Source of the DNA: Ascochyta rabiei
Lineage: Eukaryota > Ascomycota > Dothideomycetes > Pleosporales > Didymellaceae
Assembly: GCF_004011695.2 (NCBI RefSeq)
Contig: NC_082422.1
Coordinates: 1,178,001 to 1,242,000 of the forward strand
DNA: 64,000 nt
Reading direction: 5' to 3'
The translations under genes and the position numbers were made by a program. Positions within the stretch are counted from its first letter, which is position 1. Each line of letters starts with the position of its first letter. Positions 31,932 to 43,008 of this stretch are shown piece after piece. A model generated the notes under the pieces. That model was not told the DNA's origin. It made no database searches and was given only the letters and a program-made list of their open reading frames with translations.

Positions 31932-33892
31932 CTATCCCCACACGGCATCTCTCGCCCTGTGGCTTCCCTCCTTGCTCGGCGGTGTCGAGATGAGATGTGT
32001 CCACGCCTCCTTTCCGTCGATGAACAGCCTGTAGTTTAGATGGCTCTGCTCTCCGTGCACTGGCGTTGTGATCTCCACCGCGCCAAACTTGCTGTTGCCG
32101 TCTGGCAGGTACTTGACAGTGACGTCCTCGTCGTCCATCTCCTTGTACGTCCTGACCGGCAGGTAGAACATGCTCAGGGGGCTCGTGCTGAACTCGTGCA
32201 CCGTTGCGCTGATCGGCCAGCGGCCCCCTGCAGGTGGCGGGAACGAAGTGGCGGCAAACTCGTGGCGGTCGCCGCTGAGGACTACGACGCCGACGCCGTG
32301 GGTCGACGAGTGTTCCCAGGCGGCTTCCAAAACGCGTCGGCGCTCGACGAGGTGTCCACCCCATGTGTCTTCAGAGCCAAATTGCCAGTTCTTGGTGAAG
32401 GGAATGCCGGTGACGATGATCTTCCAATGCACGCCTCGCGGGGGCTCCTTGTGGATCCAGGTGAGTAGATCGTCCAGCTGGGTGGCGCCGAGCATGGTCT
32501 TGTCCGGGTCGTTGGGGTTCTTGTTGCTGGGGCTGCGATAGCGGCGCGTGTCGAGAAGGAAGAACTCGGCTGGGCCCTGCGTGAACGAGAAGTATGTGGC
32601 GCCCGTGCGGTGAGCAGGAGGGTTGGGTGCGGCGTTATAGTGCATGAAGGCGTCGTACGCCGGGACAGCAACGCCAGTCATGTTCCCGTTCCAGTCATTC
32701 TGGATCTCGTGGTCGTCGATGACGTGGATCCAGGGCAGGTTGTCGCTGACGGCAGGCCAAGATGGCGACGAATAGACCTGGCGATACTCGCGCCGGTAGG
32801 TCTCTGCGTCGGTGCCCTGTCGGTGAGGTACGTCGACGTAGATGAAGTCGCCCAGGAAAAGCATAAAGTAGGGCTTCAGCTCGTGCAGCCAGTCTGCGAG
32901 ATGCTTCATGCCGGGAAATTCGAGCGGGTGCTGGAAGGGTGTGTAGGGGACTCGAGGCTTGATGCAGCTGGAGTGGACGAACGTGTACTTGTTGTCCTTG
33001 AAGGCCGAGATGCGACCAGGACGCGGCGCCGTGGTGAAGGTGCCGGTCTTGTTGCCGCTCGAGGTGTTGATGACGTACTCGTACGGCGTGTCGGAGCGCA
33101 GGTGGTCGAGGCTGATGACGGAGGTGAAGTCGGTGTCGTTGGTGAGCCAGTGCTCAGGCTGGCTTGCGTAGAGGGTCTTGTGCATCCAAGAGCGGTCCAT
33201 GTCGTCGACGGAGCGGTAGAGGACCTTGACGTCGTGCGCATAAGGCTCGCGCACCAGGACGCTGGCGCTGTGGTCGGACACGTAGCCGACGCGTCCAAAC
33301 GACGCGTTGTGGCAGTCGTGGAGCAGAGGCGCGCGGTAGACGACGTCGAGGGCCATGGCAAGCAGCGCCATGTTGATGCCGAACGTGACCCAGCTCCACA
33401 GCGCCGACGAGGGGCTCGGCAGGCCGGTGAGCAGGGTCCTCAGGATCTTGGGCTGCCGCTCCTCGTACTGGATCGTCTCCTGGACGTCGAGCTCCTGCAG
33501 AGGGCCATCTTCGGCGCCTTCGATAAGCTCGGCTTCAGTGCCCGAGTCGCGGTCGATGGTGTCTTTGACGATGATGTCCAGCTCGTCTGATATCACCTTG
33601 TACTCGGCCGTGTCCTGGAAGCTGGCGAAGAAGGAGGGTATGTAGATGGCGGTGAGCGCGGCAGCGAGCGGCGGAACGACCTGCAGACGTGGTCAGATTC
33701 TCTGCGGTGGCGACTGGACGCGTGAACACGCCAAGCAACACTCACTGTGGTCGGAATCTATGGCGACTGTGGTCAGCGAACGGCATTTCCCACAGAGCAG
33801 TTTGAGACACTCACCCATCGCAGGAAGATCCAGATGCTCAGGCGCAGCGCGAGAGAACTGACGAGCGTGAGAATATTGCTTGCAGATGCCAT
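31932..33892 (-). CDS. PhoD-like metallophosphoesterase, membrane-anchored, with a 12-nt microexon
   Basis: Putative metallophosphatase of the PhoD (alkaline phosphatase D) family. Three exons: 33892-33815, 33757-33746 (12 nt, encoding IPTT) and 33680-31932, 612 aa. The exact joins read LALRLSIWIFLRW-IPTT-VVPPLAAALTAIYIP, giving two hydrophobic N-terminal segments. A third, SWVTFGINMALLAMALDVVY, follows near residue 100. The catalytic core has FMLFLGDFIYVDVPH, WIHVIDDHEIQNDWNGNM (metal-binding DDHE) and GVVVLSGDRHEFAATSF (GDRHE), the standard PhoD set, so it should be active. Two introns of 57 and 65 nt flank the tiny exon, both with GTGAGT donors. Position in an internal or plasma membrane with the catalytic part on the non-cytosolic side is an inference. 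It is convergent with TRM61. Confidence 0.88.
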
Positions 33893-34070
33893 GGCTGCTA
33901 GCCAGGTGTCGTGACGTGGGCCGTGGTGGGTGTCTGGGACCGTAGGGCGCTGCTCGTGACAGCTGCACAACAATGACGTCCCATTACGCTAACTGTATTG
34001 ATTTACTGGTAGTGGGGCCTATATTTACGGCAGTGGGGCCGTCTGCAGACGCGAACCTCACCTGGACCAA

Positions 34071-34633
34071 TGGAGGGGTTTAGATGAAAATATTCGAGTC
34101 GTTACTATACGCCGGAAACTATCTAGGGGTAGTTTAGCGTAACGCTTACCCCTAACTAGTGCTAGAGGGACATTAGATAAGACAGAAACTGCATGCTGTA
34201 GAAGAGGGGTTTAGATAAAAACTGTAATCTAAAATATTTGCGTTAGTAAAGGCTGTTGCTGGTAATAGCAACTAGGGGTTAACAACAGCTACTTCTGCGG
34301 CAGAGGCCTTAATTTTAGAAGCCTGCTTAGCTACCTACGTAAGGGTGCTAGGGTTAAGCTGTTAGCTATAGGTTTGTAAACCTAGCAGGTTACCTATCTT
34401 TTAACTCTAGTAACTAATTAGCTTATAGTAAAAAATCTAGTTTACTCTATAAGTTTACCCTAAGTTTGTTATAAACTTATATTTGCACGCTAAGAGGGTA
34501 GTGTTATTTTTGTCTTATCTAACTTAGAACAGACTATCTAGTTAGGCCCCCTGACTAGTCTTAGGCCACCCTGCTGACTTATTAACGGAAACAGCTATCT
34601 GTCACAGAAAACCCGATCATCTAAACCCCTCCA
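34071..34633. mobile_element. AT-rich MITE-like element with 17-bp terminal inverted repeats
   Basis: 563 bp flanked by TGGAGGGGTTTAGATGA at 34071-34087 and its perfect reverse complement at 34617-34633. The interior is far more AT-rich than its surroundings (TAG/CTA and TTA abundant) and has no open frame of note. A near copy of the end, GAGGGGTTTAGATAAAAAC, occurs inside at about 34205-34222. Thus it may be a nested or truncated non-autonomous DNA element. I see no clear target-site duplication: flanks are ...GGACCAA and ATCGTCC.... The high TpA content suggests repeat-induced point mutation. The superfamily cannot be fixed. Confidence 0.8.
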
Positions 34634-34686
34634 ATCGTCCACACCAACCACCACAGCGTGTTGTACTATGTAGAAGGCGAAGAACG

Positions 34687-35225
34687 ATGCTGTGCAACAC
34701 AACACTGCCCGTGTCCAGGTCGCAAAAGGGCGCCACGGCCCTCGACGATACAAGGCGGCAGAAGATTCGCCTTCTCCATCTGCCTCCATCGGCGAAATCA
34801 GAGCCTGGACGTGTCCCTGATGCGGACGGGGGCCACGCAGTCAACCTCCAATGTGCCCTCACCCTGGCGTCCCTAGATGACAGATGACATGTCTTCATGG
34901 GAAGCGCTATCGTATGTGTGGGGCGACCACAACAGCACCGCTCCCATCACGCTGCATGGCCATCTGTTCTCACTGACTTCGAACCTCCACGCCGCTCTGA
35001 AACATGTACGCTGCCAAGACAAGGAGCGTGTGATATGGGTTGATGCACGCTGGACGATACTGGAATCCTTCAAGGCTGGGACTGGCCCCATTTCACAATG
35101 GTGTTGGCGTCCTTCCAATCTCGCGCATCTACCAACCCTCTAGACAAGGTGTGTCGGCTGTCAGGCTTAGGCAATGACTCTCTCAGGGCAAGCCTCAGCG
35201 TTGACTACAACGGTTTGCCCCCTCA
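34687..35225 (+). pseudogene. HET-domain gene remnant
   Basis: Fragments of an N-terminal HET protein in shifted frames. LDDTRRQKIRLLHLPPSA (34757-34794) and VNLQCALTLASLDD (34841-34875) lie in the first frame. The next block, SWEALSYVWGDHNSTAP (34894-) to LHAALKHVRCQDKERVIWVD, is in a different frame. That block should lead on to the rest of the HET domain but instead breaks into unrelated sequence (ARWTILESFKAGTG). After about 60 bases, a segment typical of the region behind the HET domain follows (RASTNPLDKVCRLSGLG, LRASLSVDY) in yet another frame. The middle half of the domain is therefore deleted. The left end begins about 50 bp from the MITE, and the right end stops against the 3' end of the BNR gene. 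Confidence 0.8.
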
Positions 35226-36533
35226 CAAACTCAGCCCAAAATCCCAAACCTGCACCTTCCGCGACCCAAACGGCCCGCCCTGCCTGACAAACAAACTCAA
35301 CACCCCAAACTTCCGCAACCGCTCCTCGTCCACCAGCGGCTCACCCGCCATATTCGCAATCTCCCCCAGCTTCTTCCAATCCGCCCAGTTCCCGCCCGCC
35401 GTCGCTCCCCAAAGCTGCACCGTCGCTCTCGGCGCATCAGGCAGCACGGCAACGACGCTGTCGCCCTTGGCGACAATCTTGCCGCGGTACGCCAGATACG
35501 GCGGCGTAGACAACCCCGGAGCCTGAATGGCCGTCTTGCTGAACTTGCCGTCCGCGGTGCGCAGGTAGTGGTAGAACGTGCTCGTCGCGGTGGTGTTATC
35601 GCGCATCAGGGCGTGGAATCTGCCCTGGTCGTCTGCACACTGCGCTTCCTGGTTGATGAGCTGGGAGTTCTGGGGGATGGCGAAGACCTTTATTCCGGGC
35701 GTGCTTGGACGGATCGGCAGCGCGACGGTCTGGCCCGCGGTCGGCTTCCAGCTGCGGCCCCAGTCTTCCGAGAGCGCAAAGTAGAAGTCGTGGTTCGTCG
35801 AGGGCGTCGGCGTTTCCCGCACGGTCCACGATACGTACAGGTTCCCCCCAGCGCTGCTGAGGCCGTTGATGTATGCGTTGTTGTCTTCGCCCTGCAGGTA
35901 CTTTCCTACGTTTGACCACAGCCCGGACGTGCTGCTGTAGCGGTGGATCCAGCTGTCGCCCGACCCGGACTGGCCGATGCGGAATTCCATCAGCAGGTCG
36001 CCGTCGTCGATGCGCTCGAAGCGCGGGTAGGTGAGGGGTGTCCATGGCCCCGTGCTGCCGGGGAGGCTGTGTTGGACGGCGCCGAAGGCTGCAGCCGTCC
36101 ATTCCGAGGGGATCGTTTTCGCGATGCCCGTGTTGCTCACGCGGTAGTTGATGGGGACGTCGTGGTGGTCAAAGGAGAGATGGATCTTGCCGTCTCCGCT
36201 GATGCCCATGCTGATGGTGTTGTGCTCATCGAGCGTCTGCTGGACGTAGTCCGCGAAGGCCAAATATTGCCATGCTCCGATGGAAGGAGAGATTTGGCGG
36301 CGTCCAAGGTTGACATGGTGCTTGCCGTAGCCTGTGGCTGTTGCGTAGAAAGCAACGTATTGGTAGTTCCCAAAAGTCGTCAGCGCGTTTTGCTGGAAGG
36401 AAAGCCCGTTGAGCCGAACTGAACCCTCTACATCGTTGCTGATGTTATAGCCCTTGATCGACGTAACGGTGATGGCCGACACAAGTGAGGAAAGAAGCGC
36501 AAACGACGCAAGCAAAGAGGAAAGAAGCTTCAT
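35223..36533 (-). CDS. Secreted BNR-repeat (beta-propeller) protein
   Basis: Single exon, 436 aa, probably exported. MKLLSSLLASFALLSSLVSA is a clear signal peptide with cleavage near residue 20. The ATG at 36533 is chosen because that peptide starts there. Sequence upstream is a run of A and T. The mature protein has features of the BNR repeat-containing family (BNR_4): KIHLSFDHHDVPINYRVS, PLTYPRFERIDDGDLLMEFR and SGDSWIHRYSSTSGLW. Later come YVSWTVRETPTPSTNHDFYFA with SEDWGRSWK and QGRFHALMRDNTT, the last strands ending in VWDFGL. Family folds are seven-bladed propellers, and some relatives are polysaccharide lyases. A carbohydrate-active role is inferred, not shown. The gene lies between a HET remnant and 1 kb of sequence without a gene. 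Confidence 0.8.
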   Translation of the reverse strand: MKLLSSLLASFALLSSLVSAITVTSIKGYNISNDVEGSVRLNGLSFQQNALTTFGNYQYVAFYATATGYGKHHVNLGRRQISPSIGAWQYLAFADYVQQTLDEHNTISMGISGDGKIHLSFDHHDVPINYRVSNTGIAKTIPSEWTAAAFGAVQHSLPGSTGPWTPLTYPRFERIDDGDLLMEFRIGQSGSGDSWIHRYSSTSGLWSNVGKYLQGEDNNAYINGLSSAGGNLYVSWTVRETPTPSTNHDFYFALSEDWGRSWKPTAGQTVALPIRPSTPGIKVFAIPQNSQLINQEAQCADDQGRFHALMRDNTTATSTFYHYLRTADGKFSKTAIQAPGLSTPPYLAYRGKIVAKGDSVVAVLPDAPRATVQLWGATAGGNWADWKKLGEIANMAGEPLVDEERLRKFGVLSLFVRQGGPFGSRKVQVWDFGLSL

Positions 36534-37615
36534 CTTCAAAAGGAAAAAAAAAATCGCTTTTTTTTTTAACTCACACACCATCCTCTCGCTACCCTCCCTT
36601 CCCTATATACTCATATACTCAGCATCATCGCTCTGCATTCACCCGGATGAATGACACACCATGGACACGGCAAGCCGGGGAAATCCTGATCAGCGGACAA
36701 GTTTAGCTTCGCTATAGGTACCCAACCGTGCTTGCGCCCCGTGACGTGACGATCCTTCCCCGGCTTCTGCGTAGCTCCATGCACACTGCTGCACAGATTG
36801 TTTTTTTTTCCGGACGATGCATCTATTCTGTTGGCAGGCGAGGTTCCAGGGTTGGGACCTGCGTCGGCATCTCGGGCCAGCGATAGTGCGGGGGTGGAGA
36901 AGCTGGGGTTGGGTACGGGGGGGGGGGGGGGTTGGAGCTGTGTGTGTGCGATTTGCTCGCGCGAATGGCTCGGCGGCTGCGTTTTACCTGTGCGATCCTT
37001 GGGTGGCTCGTTGCTTGGGGAAATGGAACTGGGTCGCGCGGTTGCCCTGCCACGTGCAGGTATCCCGAAGGCCGATTGCTTGTTGTGGCGTTACGTCGCG
37101 AGTGCTCGCTTTCGAAGCCTTTTTCCTTCAAGCGTTCGATTACTCGTGAATATTTTGTCTGCGCGAACGAAGTTTGTGAGTCTGTCCTGGCACTCTGGGT
37201 TGTGCTGAAGGGAGGACAAACGTTGGGTTGACAGTTGCGGAGAACAGCGCCAGCGCAGCGCCACAATCCACTACGTCTCTTCTCCAGCAGCCAGGACACC
37301 GACTTCGTATCTACCATCCCCCACACTTTACACCACAGCAAGATACCTACATCCCAGAGCAATGCCGTCCCTATCCTCGAGGTTGCCGACAATCCACAAC
37401 CGAGTCATGTCCCCGACACCTGAAGAGGAAGGTAGAGGCTGAGTCTCCTCACTTGGCACTTGGCGCGCCATTCAACGGTCGTGGAGCAGTCTTGGAGCGA
37501 TGTACCGGTATCGGGACTTTATCGTCGACTCTACTGCGAAGATAGAGATCGTCAGCAATAAAGGGTCGTAGTTGCGCACTACAAGAGGTACGCGTGCCAA
37601 GCTACCGTTCGCGAA
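36534..37615. other. Gene-free stretch with homopolymers
   Basis: 1.08 kb. A10-TCGC-T10 at 36544-36567 is a perfect hairpin just 10 bases before the BNR start codon. A run of 15 G is at 36917-36931. No gene is supported on either strand. Confidence 0.5.
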
Positions 37616-39248
37616 ATGGCGACAGTTTCAGTACTTGTTTTCGCTGCTACGGTATTGGCGCAGGGTACAAAGTACGGCGAAAACCATGTCGTGACACAGT
37701 TCGACTCGCAAACTGTGGAGCAGAGGGCCTTCCCAGCACCTAATGTAACGCTGTACAGCCCTGCGTTCGCGGCCAACGCTTCTTTTGCTCCTGGATGGAC
37801 CAAAGGTACTGAGGGCGCGACGAGCCAGAAAGACCTTGGTATGTTATACGAACATCCAACTAGGGACAGTCGACTGATATGTCTCAGATGCTTTCCTGCA
37901 GAGCTTTGCTCAGAAGAATGCAGCTTGGGCGACCTATGACAATGCCGGCTTCTTGAGTGAAGAGGGTAATTTCTTCCCATATGTCCGTCTCGCGAGCTCT
38001 TCAAACTCGTCGAGCAAAGTACGAGTCTGGATCCAGGGATCTGTGCACGGAAACGAGCCGGCCGGTGATGAAGCTACACTCGCGCTGCTCGGTGCAATGG
38101 ATGCAGACCCTACATGGGCTGCTAGTTTCCTCGACAAGTTGGAGATCCTCGTACTACCGCGTTACAACCCGGACGGTAACGCGTACTTCCAACGCACCTT
38201 GGCGACCAACTTCGACCCTAACCGCGATCACACTAAGCTTGTGCGTCAGCAGACGCGTGACATCAAGCAGTGGTTCAGTACCTTTGCTCCGCATATCGCT
38301 GTTGATATGCATGAGTATGGCGCACGCTCAAGGTACGCTGGGAACTACAGCAATGCTGCGGATGGCATGTACAGCGCTGCGAAGAACTTGAATATCCACC
38401 CAGACATTCGCGAGCTCGCCGAAACCGTCTTTGCGCCTGCGATTGGTGCATCTCTAGAATCCAAGGGTCTACGTGGTGAGCCGTACGTTACTGCCGCACG
38501 GTCAGCGAATCCCGTCCGTTTCGACGAAGCGGGCACTGATGCGAAGATCGGTCGTAATGCCATGGGCCTGACGCAATCCGTCACGTTTTTGTTCGAGACT
38601 CGAGGCATCGGCATTGCCAACCAGTCTTTCAAGCGCCGCACCCTCGGAGGTCTTCAAATGATCCTTGGGGTATTGGAGACAGCCCGGGATCAGGCGGAGA
38701 ACGTATACAGCACGATTGAAGGAGCGATCAGTGAGGTCATCGCAAGCCAAGAGCCCATCGTCGTCACCGACTACACCACCTACTCGAACCGTACGTGGAC
38801 CATGGTCGACACGCGCAACGGCGAGGTCGTGCAGATCCCCGTTGAGTTTAGCTCGACTACTCCAGCCACCGCCAACAGAACAGTAGCCAGACCTGAAGGC
38901 TACGTCATCCCTCGCGCGTGGTTTGATCTCGCTGAGCGCCTAAGGGTCTCTGGGCTCGAAGTCGAGACGCTGCAGGAGGGTTTCACGGGCGAAGTTGAAG
39001 TGTACAACATCACCTCTTCGAGCCTCGCCCGCTCTTACTACGAAGGCGCCATCTTGAACACCGTGACCACTGATACGCTGACCCAACAGGTTTCGCTGCC
39101 GTCTGGTAGTTTCTTTGTGAGCAGCGCGCAAAAGAATGCAGGACTGGCCTTTGTTGCGCTTGAGCCGGAGAACATCGACTCGTATGTCAGCTTCGGTATT
39201 GTTCCACTGGAGGTTGGCGATCTGTATCCGGTATTTAGGAAGTTGTAA
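37616..39248 (+). CDS. Secreted M14-family zinc carboxypeptidase-like protein
   Basis: Two exons, 37616-37838 and 37888-39248 (intron GTATGT...CTCAG), 527 aa. The join gives QKDLDAFLQSFAQKN. The N-terminus MATVSVLVFAATVLAQG fits a signal peptide. Zinc and catalytic residues of M14 are visible: SVHGNEPAGDEATLA with HxxE, RYNPDGNAYFQRTLATNFDP followed by NRDH (Asn-Arg pair binding the substrate carboxylate), AVDMHEYGARS (third zinc ligand His) and TFLFETRGIGI (catalytic Glu). It should be an active exopeptidase or amidase acting outside the cell. The C-terminal ~150 residues form an additional domain without a motif I recognise (VIPRAWFDLAERLRVSG), as in large fungal M14 members. The start is the first ATG after the leader; an upstream exon is possible. 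Confidence 0.88.
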
Positions 39249-39961
39249 ATGTAGCGCTGCGGAGTCTAAATCACGTCCGACCGTGCGTGGCTGAAATGCA
39301 TGAGAACTATGTGAAAATCAGCAGCAACCCAGTTACGCCCAGATATTGATCGGTGGTCATAGTGATGTTGTGCATTCCCTGGCGTTGCCAGCAGGCATTA
39401 GCTACGGGCTACGAACCTGCTCCCCGACTTCCATCGGCACTGGGACTGTCCAACGTCGCGAATCTCCTTCAGCAACGCGCCTAACGGGTACGCCACAAGC
39501 GGTTTTCTAGAACACAACGGCCTCGCAACCAGCCATAGCGTCGTGTAAAGTTGACCGCTCTCGCGAAAAGCGTCTGTTTGCGGTTAGTTTGGCGAGCAGT
39601 CACGCGTGGCTGAGTCAGGCGGGAACGCCTTGCTGCACCTTTGTTATGCGCCCGTCAGATTGCGGCCCATGCTACAATGCGGCGAGAATGCAGTCTCGCC
39701 TAGGGCCCGTATATGTGGGATTCCCTCGCAATACATGTCGCTGTATCGTGGAAAACGTGACCCAAGGGCCAAGTCGGTGGCTCGTTGGCTGTAATGGCCG
39801 CAAGCGGAAATCCGGTGATGGAGAATAAAACTGGCTGGTCGCTATGAGTACTCACCGGTCATTCTTTTCGCTGCTGTCCGGTCGTTACTCGTTGTGCCGT
39901 TTCCCGTTGTCGGTGTTTTGTTCTTAAGGTGCTCGGGTTCAGCTGGCCCCGCTGATACCAG
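39249..39961. other. Gene-free stretch
   Basis: 713 bp. No gene or repeat is recognised. Confidence 0.45.
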
Positions 39962-41297
39962 ATGCTTGGTGAACTGCCACTGGAAATCCTTCGACGTATA
40001 TTCTCACATCTCTCACCCGAGGCTGCGCTCAACCTTTCTCATAGCTGTCGGAACACATACCAAGTTTGTGATGACTGGATCGTATGGCGTGCCATTGTGA
40101 GAAGAAGCGCGCGCGTCCGTACCGAGATACCTACAGCTGAGCCTGACGAGGAGCGTGGGGAGAACAAAGACATGATGGGAGACGCAGACATCGTTCGAGC
40201 TGGATCTGGGGTGCCCGGAGGACTTGCAGCTAAACAGTATCTGCCACAGCTTCTGGTGCTAGGATGTAAGGATGAGATGTCGGGACCGTCTAACCAAGCA
40301 CTGACAACCATCAGACACGATGGCAGCACCGGTCGATCTCCAGGCTATATACAGCCAGTTCCAGGCCTTAGTCAGTAGCCAGGAGTATCCGTCTTCGCTT
40401 GTCCGTGCAAATGCCGACAGTAGCAGGTGGTTCGAGGTTTTGACTGATCCGAAGAGTCGATTTGACTCGAAAGAGTGGTTGGCGGCGCAGACTGCCAGTC
40501 TTTGCTTCGTCGTTGGCGCGCTGTCAGACTCAGGATACGCTTATCAGTCTGAGGAACCTTTCGCGCGGCTTGAAGACGTACAGTGGTTCAATTCGACTGT
40601 AAAACAGCAAGGGTGCTCGGAATCGCTAGTCATGCAGCATGCACTCGCAAACGCTGCCGTGGGCTCATTTTGTCTAGAACTCCGGGCAGCTTTATCCGGC
40701 GAGATGACAATAGGCGAGGATTTCGAGGGCACCTCCATTCCACCAACCGCTTCCAGTATCTCATTGACTTCTCCCATTCCACTACCAACTCCTTACTCAT
40801 ACGAGAGTCTGAAAGCTGCATCGCCAAGTTGCTTGATGGCATCAGTAGCACCAGACTTCTTCACAGGAACCTCGTGGACTGGTTACATCAGCACCAGAGG
40901 TGATTGGCGTAGCGTGTATCACGGGATCGGAGGGCACAACCTAAGCGATCTTCCATCCTCGAACGAGCTCAACCGCATGTCCAACATCCCGATCGCTGTT
41001 GACCATGCAGTACGATTCCAGGTTGCAGACACTCTGACGAATGGCGACTTCATCCTGCGGTCCAACTTTTTCCATACTCGCAACGACATGTATACTTTGA
41101 TCATGCTAGTCGAGAGACGTACCGGACGACTATCGATATGTATGTCACGCTTGGGTGATCCGACACCGAAGTCGTTGCAGACTCATCTGAGGAACGCACT
41201 CAATACACCTTTTGGAATTGTATACGGTATCGAACCTGGAAGCTGGCTTTGGCTTTGGAAGTCGACATGGTCAGCCGTCGACGAGAGAGTATACTGA
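39962..41297 (+). CDS. F-box domain protein
   Basis: Probable substrate adaptor of an SCF ubiquitin ligase. Two exons, 39962-40265 and 40315-41297 (intron GTAAGG...CATCAG), 428 aa. The F-box is at the very N-terminus, MLGELPLEILRRIFSHLSP through EAALNLSHSCRNTYQVC and DWIVWRAIV, and continues into a Ser/Asp/Glu-rich linker. After the join (LLVLGYTMAAPVDLQAIYS), the C-terminal part is a fungal domain of unknown function, with SSRWFEVLTDPKSRFDSKEW, YAYQSEEPFARLEDVQWFNS and FFTGTSWTGYISTRGDWRS. No LRR or WD40 repeats are seen. A target cannot be predicted. The ATG at 39962 is the first in frame after a stop-free leader and precedes the F-box by three residues. Confidence 0.8.
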
Positions 41298-42345
41298 GAG
41301 GTTAGCAGTCTGCTGCAGATGAGTTGCTTGAACGCCTTTCCACTTGGCAAGATTAGAGCATGGAGTGACTGGAGTGTGGAACGAGGTGTAAACGACGGGC
41401 AAAGTGAGGAGGAAAGAAAAAGACGTGTTTTCAGGCCAGGCCAAGGTGGTTTTAGGGGAAGCGTATTCCTAGAACAAAAGGAATAGAGGGAAGCCAAATC
41501 CATCCAAGTCACCGTTCAGCAAGGGTGCAGTCCGAGCTGTCGGACAGTGCTTCGTACATGATCTTCTGTAGGTGCACAGCCACCGGCGGATCAAACATGC
41601 CGATTCCAGAGTCCTGGTCGATGGATCTGATTTCTTGACAATCCTGTTTAGTACCTCTGTTGTGTGCCGCTGCGGGACGGGTGGAGGAGATTAGGAATCT
41701 CGATGCCTGCGGTCGAGGCGCATCGAATGATGGTCAATCACGCGAAATTAACGCGAAATTAGCAGGTACACACATTGATATCCGCGGAGCAACAAAGAAT
41801 TTTCCCTTTTCAAGCAGGGTTTCATGCAACGAACGTGATGTTTGGTGATGTGGTTGTTGTGACGACGAGACAGGAATGTGCGTTAGCACCGCGGGCGGTC
41901 ACGTGAGAAATGCTTTCATTCGTTCAGGCTGCACGGATCAGCTCAGCCTGGCTCTCATCGTGGTTGAGCGGGTGGACGATTCAGCAAGCTGCATCTCGAG
42001 ATCCTGCAGCTTGCACGAAGATTGCGCTAGTTGATTGGACCCCATGGGCCACCCCGCAGATGGCGCACTCTGCAACCCAATGTTGCGGCTGCATGCCTCT
42101 CGGCGAGTTATGTTCACCGCACATTGGCTGATGGACAAGAATGTCGAGTGCAAACATATAATGTCATCGTGACCGCAGCGCGTGTTGGTGTTGTGGAGAT
42201 TGACGTATGGTAACGCAAAGAGCGCCACAAGAAGCTGTCAAGGAATGGGCTTGATCCTGACAGGTCGTTTGTCTCAACTCGTACCTCGCGCCGGCGCGCA
42301 TGATATCGGGCGATGCGAATTTTTCGTTAGCACACCTCGAGTGCC

Positions 42346-42475
42346 TCGTTGGAGCTGGACCACAGAGAACTCGTTGGAGCTGGACCAAGAGGCCTCTTGA
42401 GACCGACCACAGAGGCCTCTTGAGACCGACCACACAGGCCTCCCTGGAGCTGGACCACAAAGGGCAGTTGAGACC
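42346..42475. repeat. Degenerate ~24-bp tandem repeat
   Basis: Alternating units of two related types, TTGGAGCTGGACCACAGAGAACTC and TTGAGACCGACCACAGAGGCCTC, about five copies with substitutions. Confidence 0.8.
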
Positions 42476-42540
42476 AAACGGGAAAAGACGACTCAACAAA
42501 TCACCATCCAATGTAAGAGGATGAGTGCGGCAGGTGACGC

Positions 42541-42592
42541 ATGGAGCATGGAGCATGGAGCATGGAGCATGGAGCATGGAGCATGGAGCATG
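42541..42592. repeat. 7-bp satellite (ATGGAGC)n
   Basis: Seven perfect tandem copies of ATGGAGC. Confidence 0.95.
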
Positions 42593-42864
42593 AGCGCTCG
42601 GAGACAAAGATACGGTGAGCAACACAGGATTTGAGAATGCAGGGCTTTGCTCAACAGATGCTGCCCTCGGCAAACCCGGTTTTCGAGGTCATGACGTCTG
42701 GAAGGGCGACAAGGGGCACGGGATGCCGTGGGTGGCCAGTTGGGGAAGCTGCCAAAGTCCCTGCCGCTGGGGGTGCCAGAGGTGAGATGGTGGGCGAGGC
42801 CTGAGTTCAGCGTCTTCGAGCGTACCCAGGGACAGCGGCTACGAAAGAAGCCGCACGCAGCCAG

Positions 42865-43008
42865 CGGTAGAAGTGCAGGTCAGAGATTCCAAGCCACCAA
42901 CGGTAGAAGTGCAAGTCAGAGATTCCAAGCCACCAACGGTAGAAGTGCAAGTCAGAGATTCCAAGCCACCAACGATAGAAGTGCAAGTCAGAGATTCCAA
43001 GCCACGAA
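42865..43008. repeat. 36-bp minisatellite, four copies
   Basis: Four tandem copies of a 36-bp unit that starts CGGTAGAAGTGCAAGTCAGA and ends in a TTCCAAGCCACCAA-type tail. Copies 2 and 3 are identical, while copies 1 and 4 differ by one to a few bases. The length is a multiple of three, so all frames stay open and RFQATNGRSASQ repeats appear. Confidence 0.95.
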
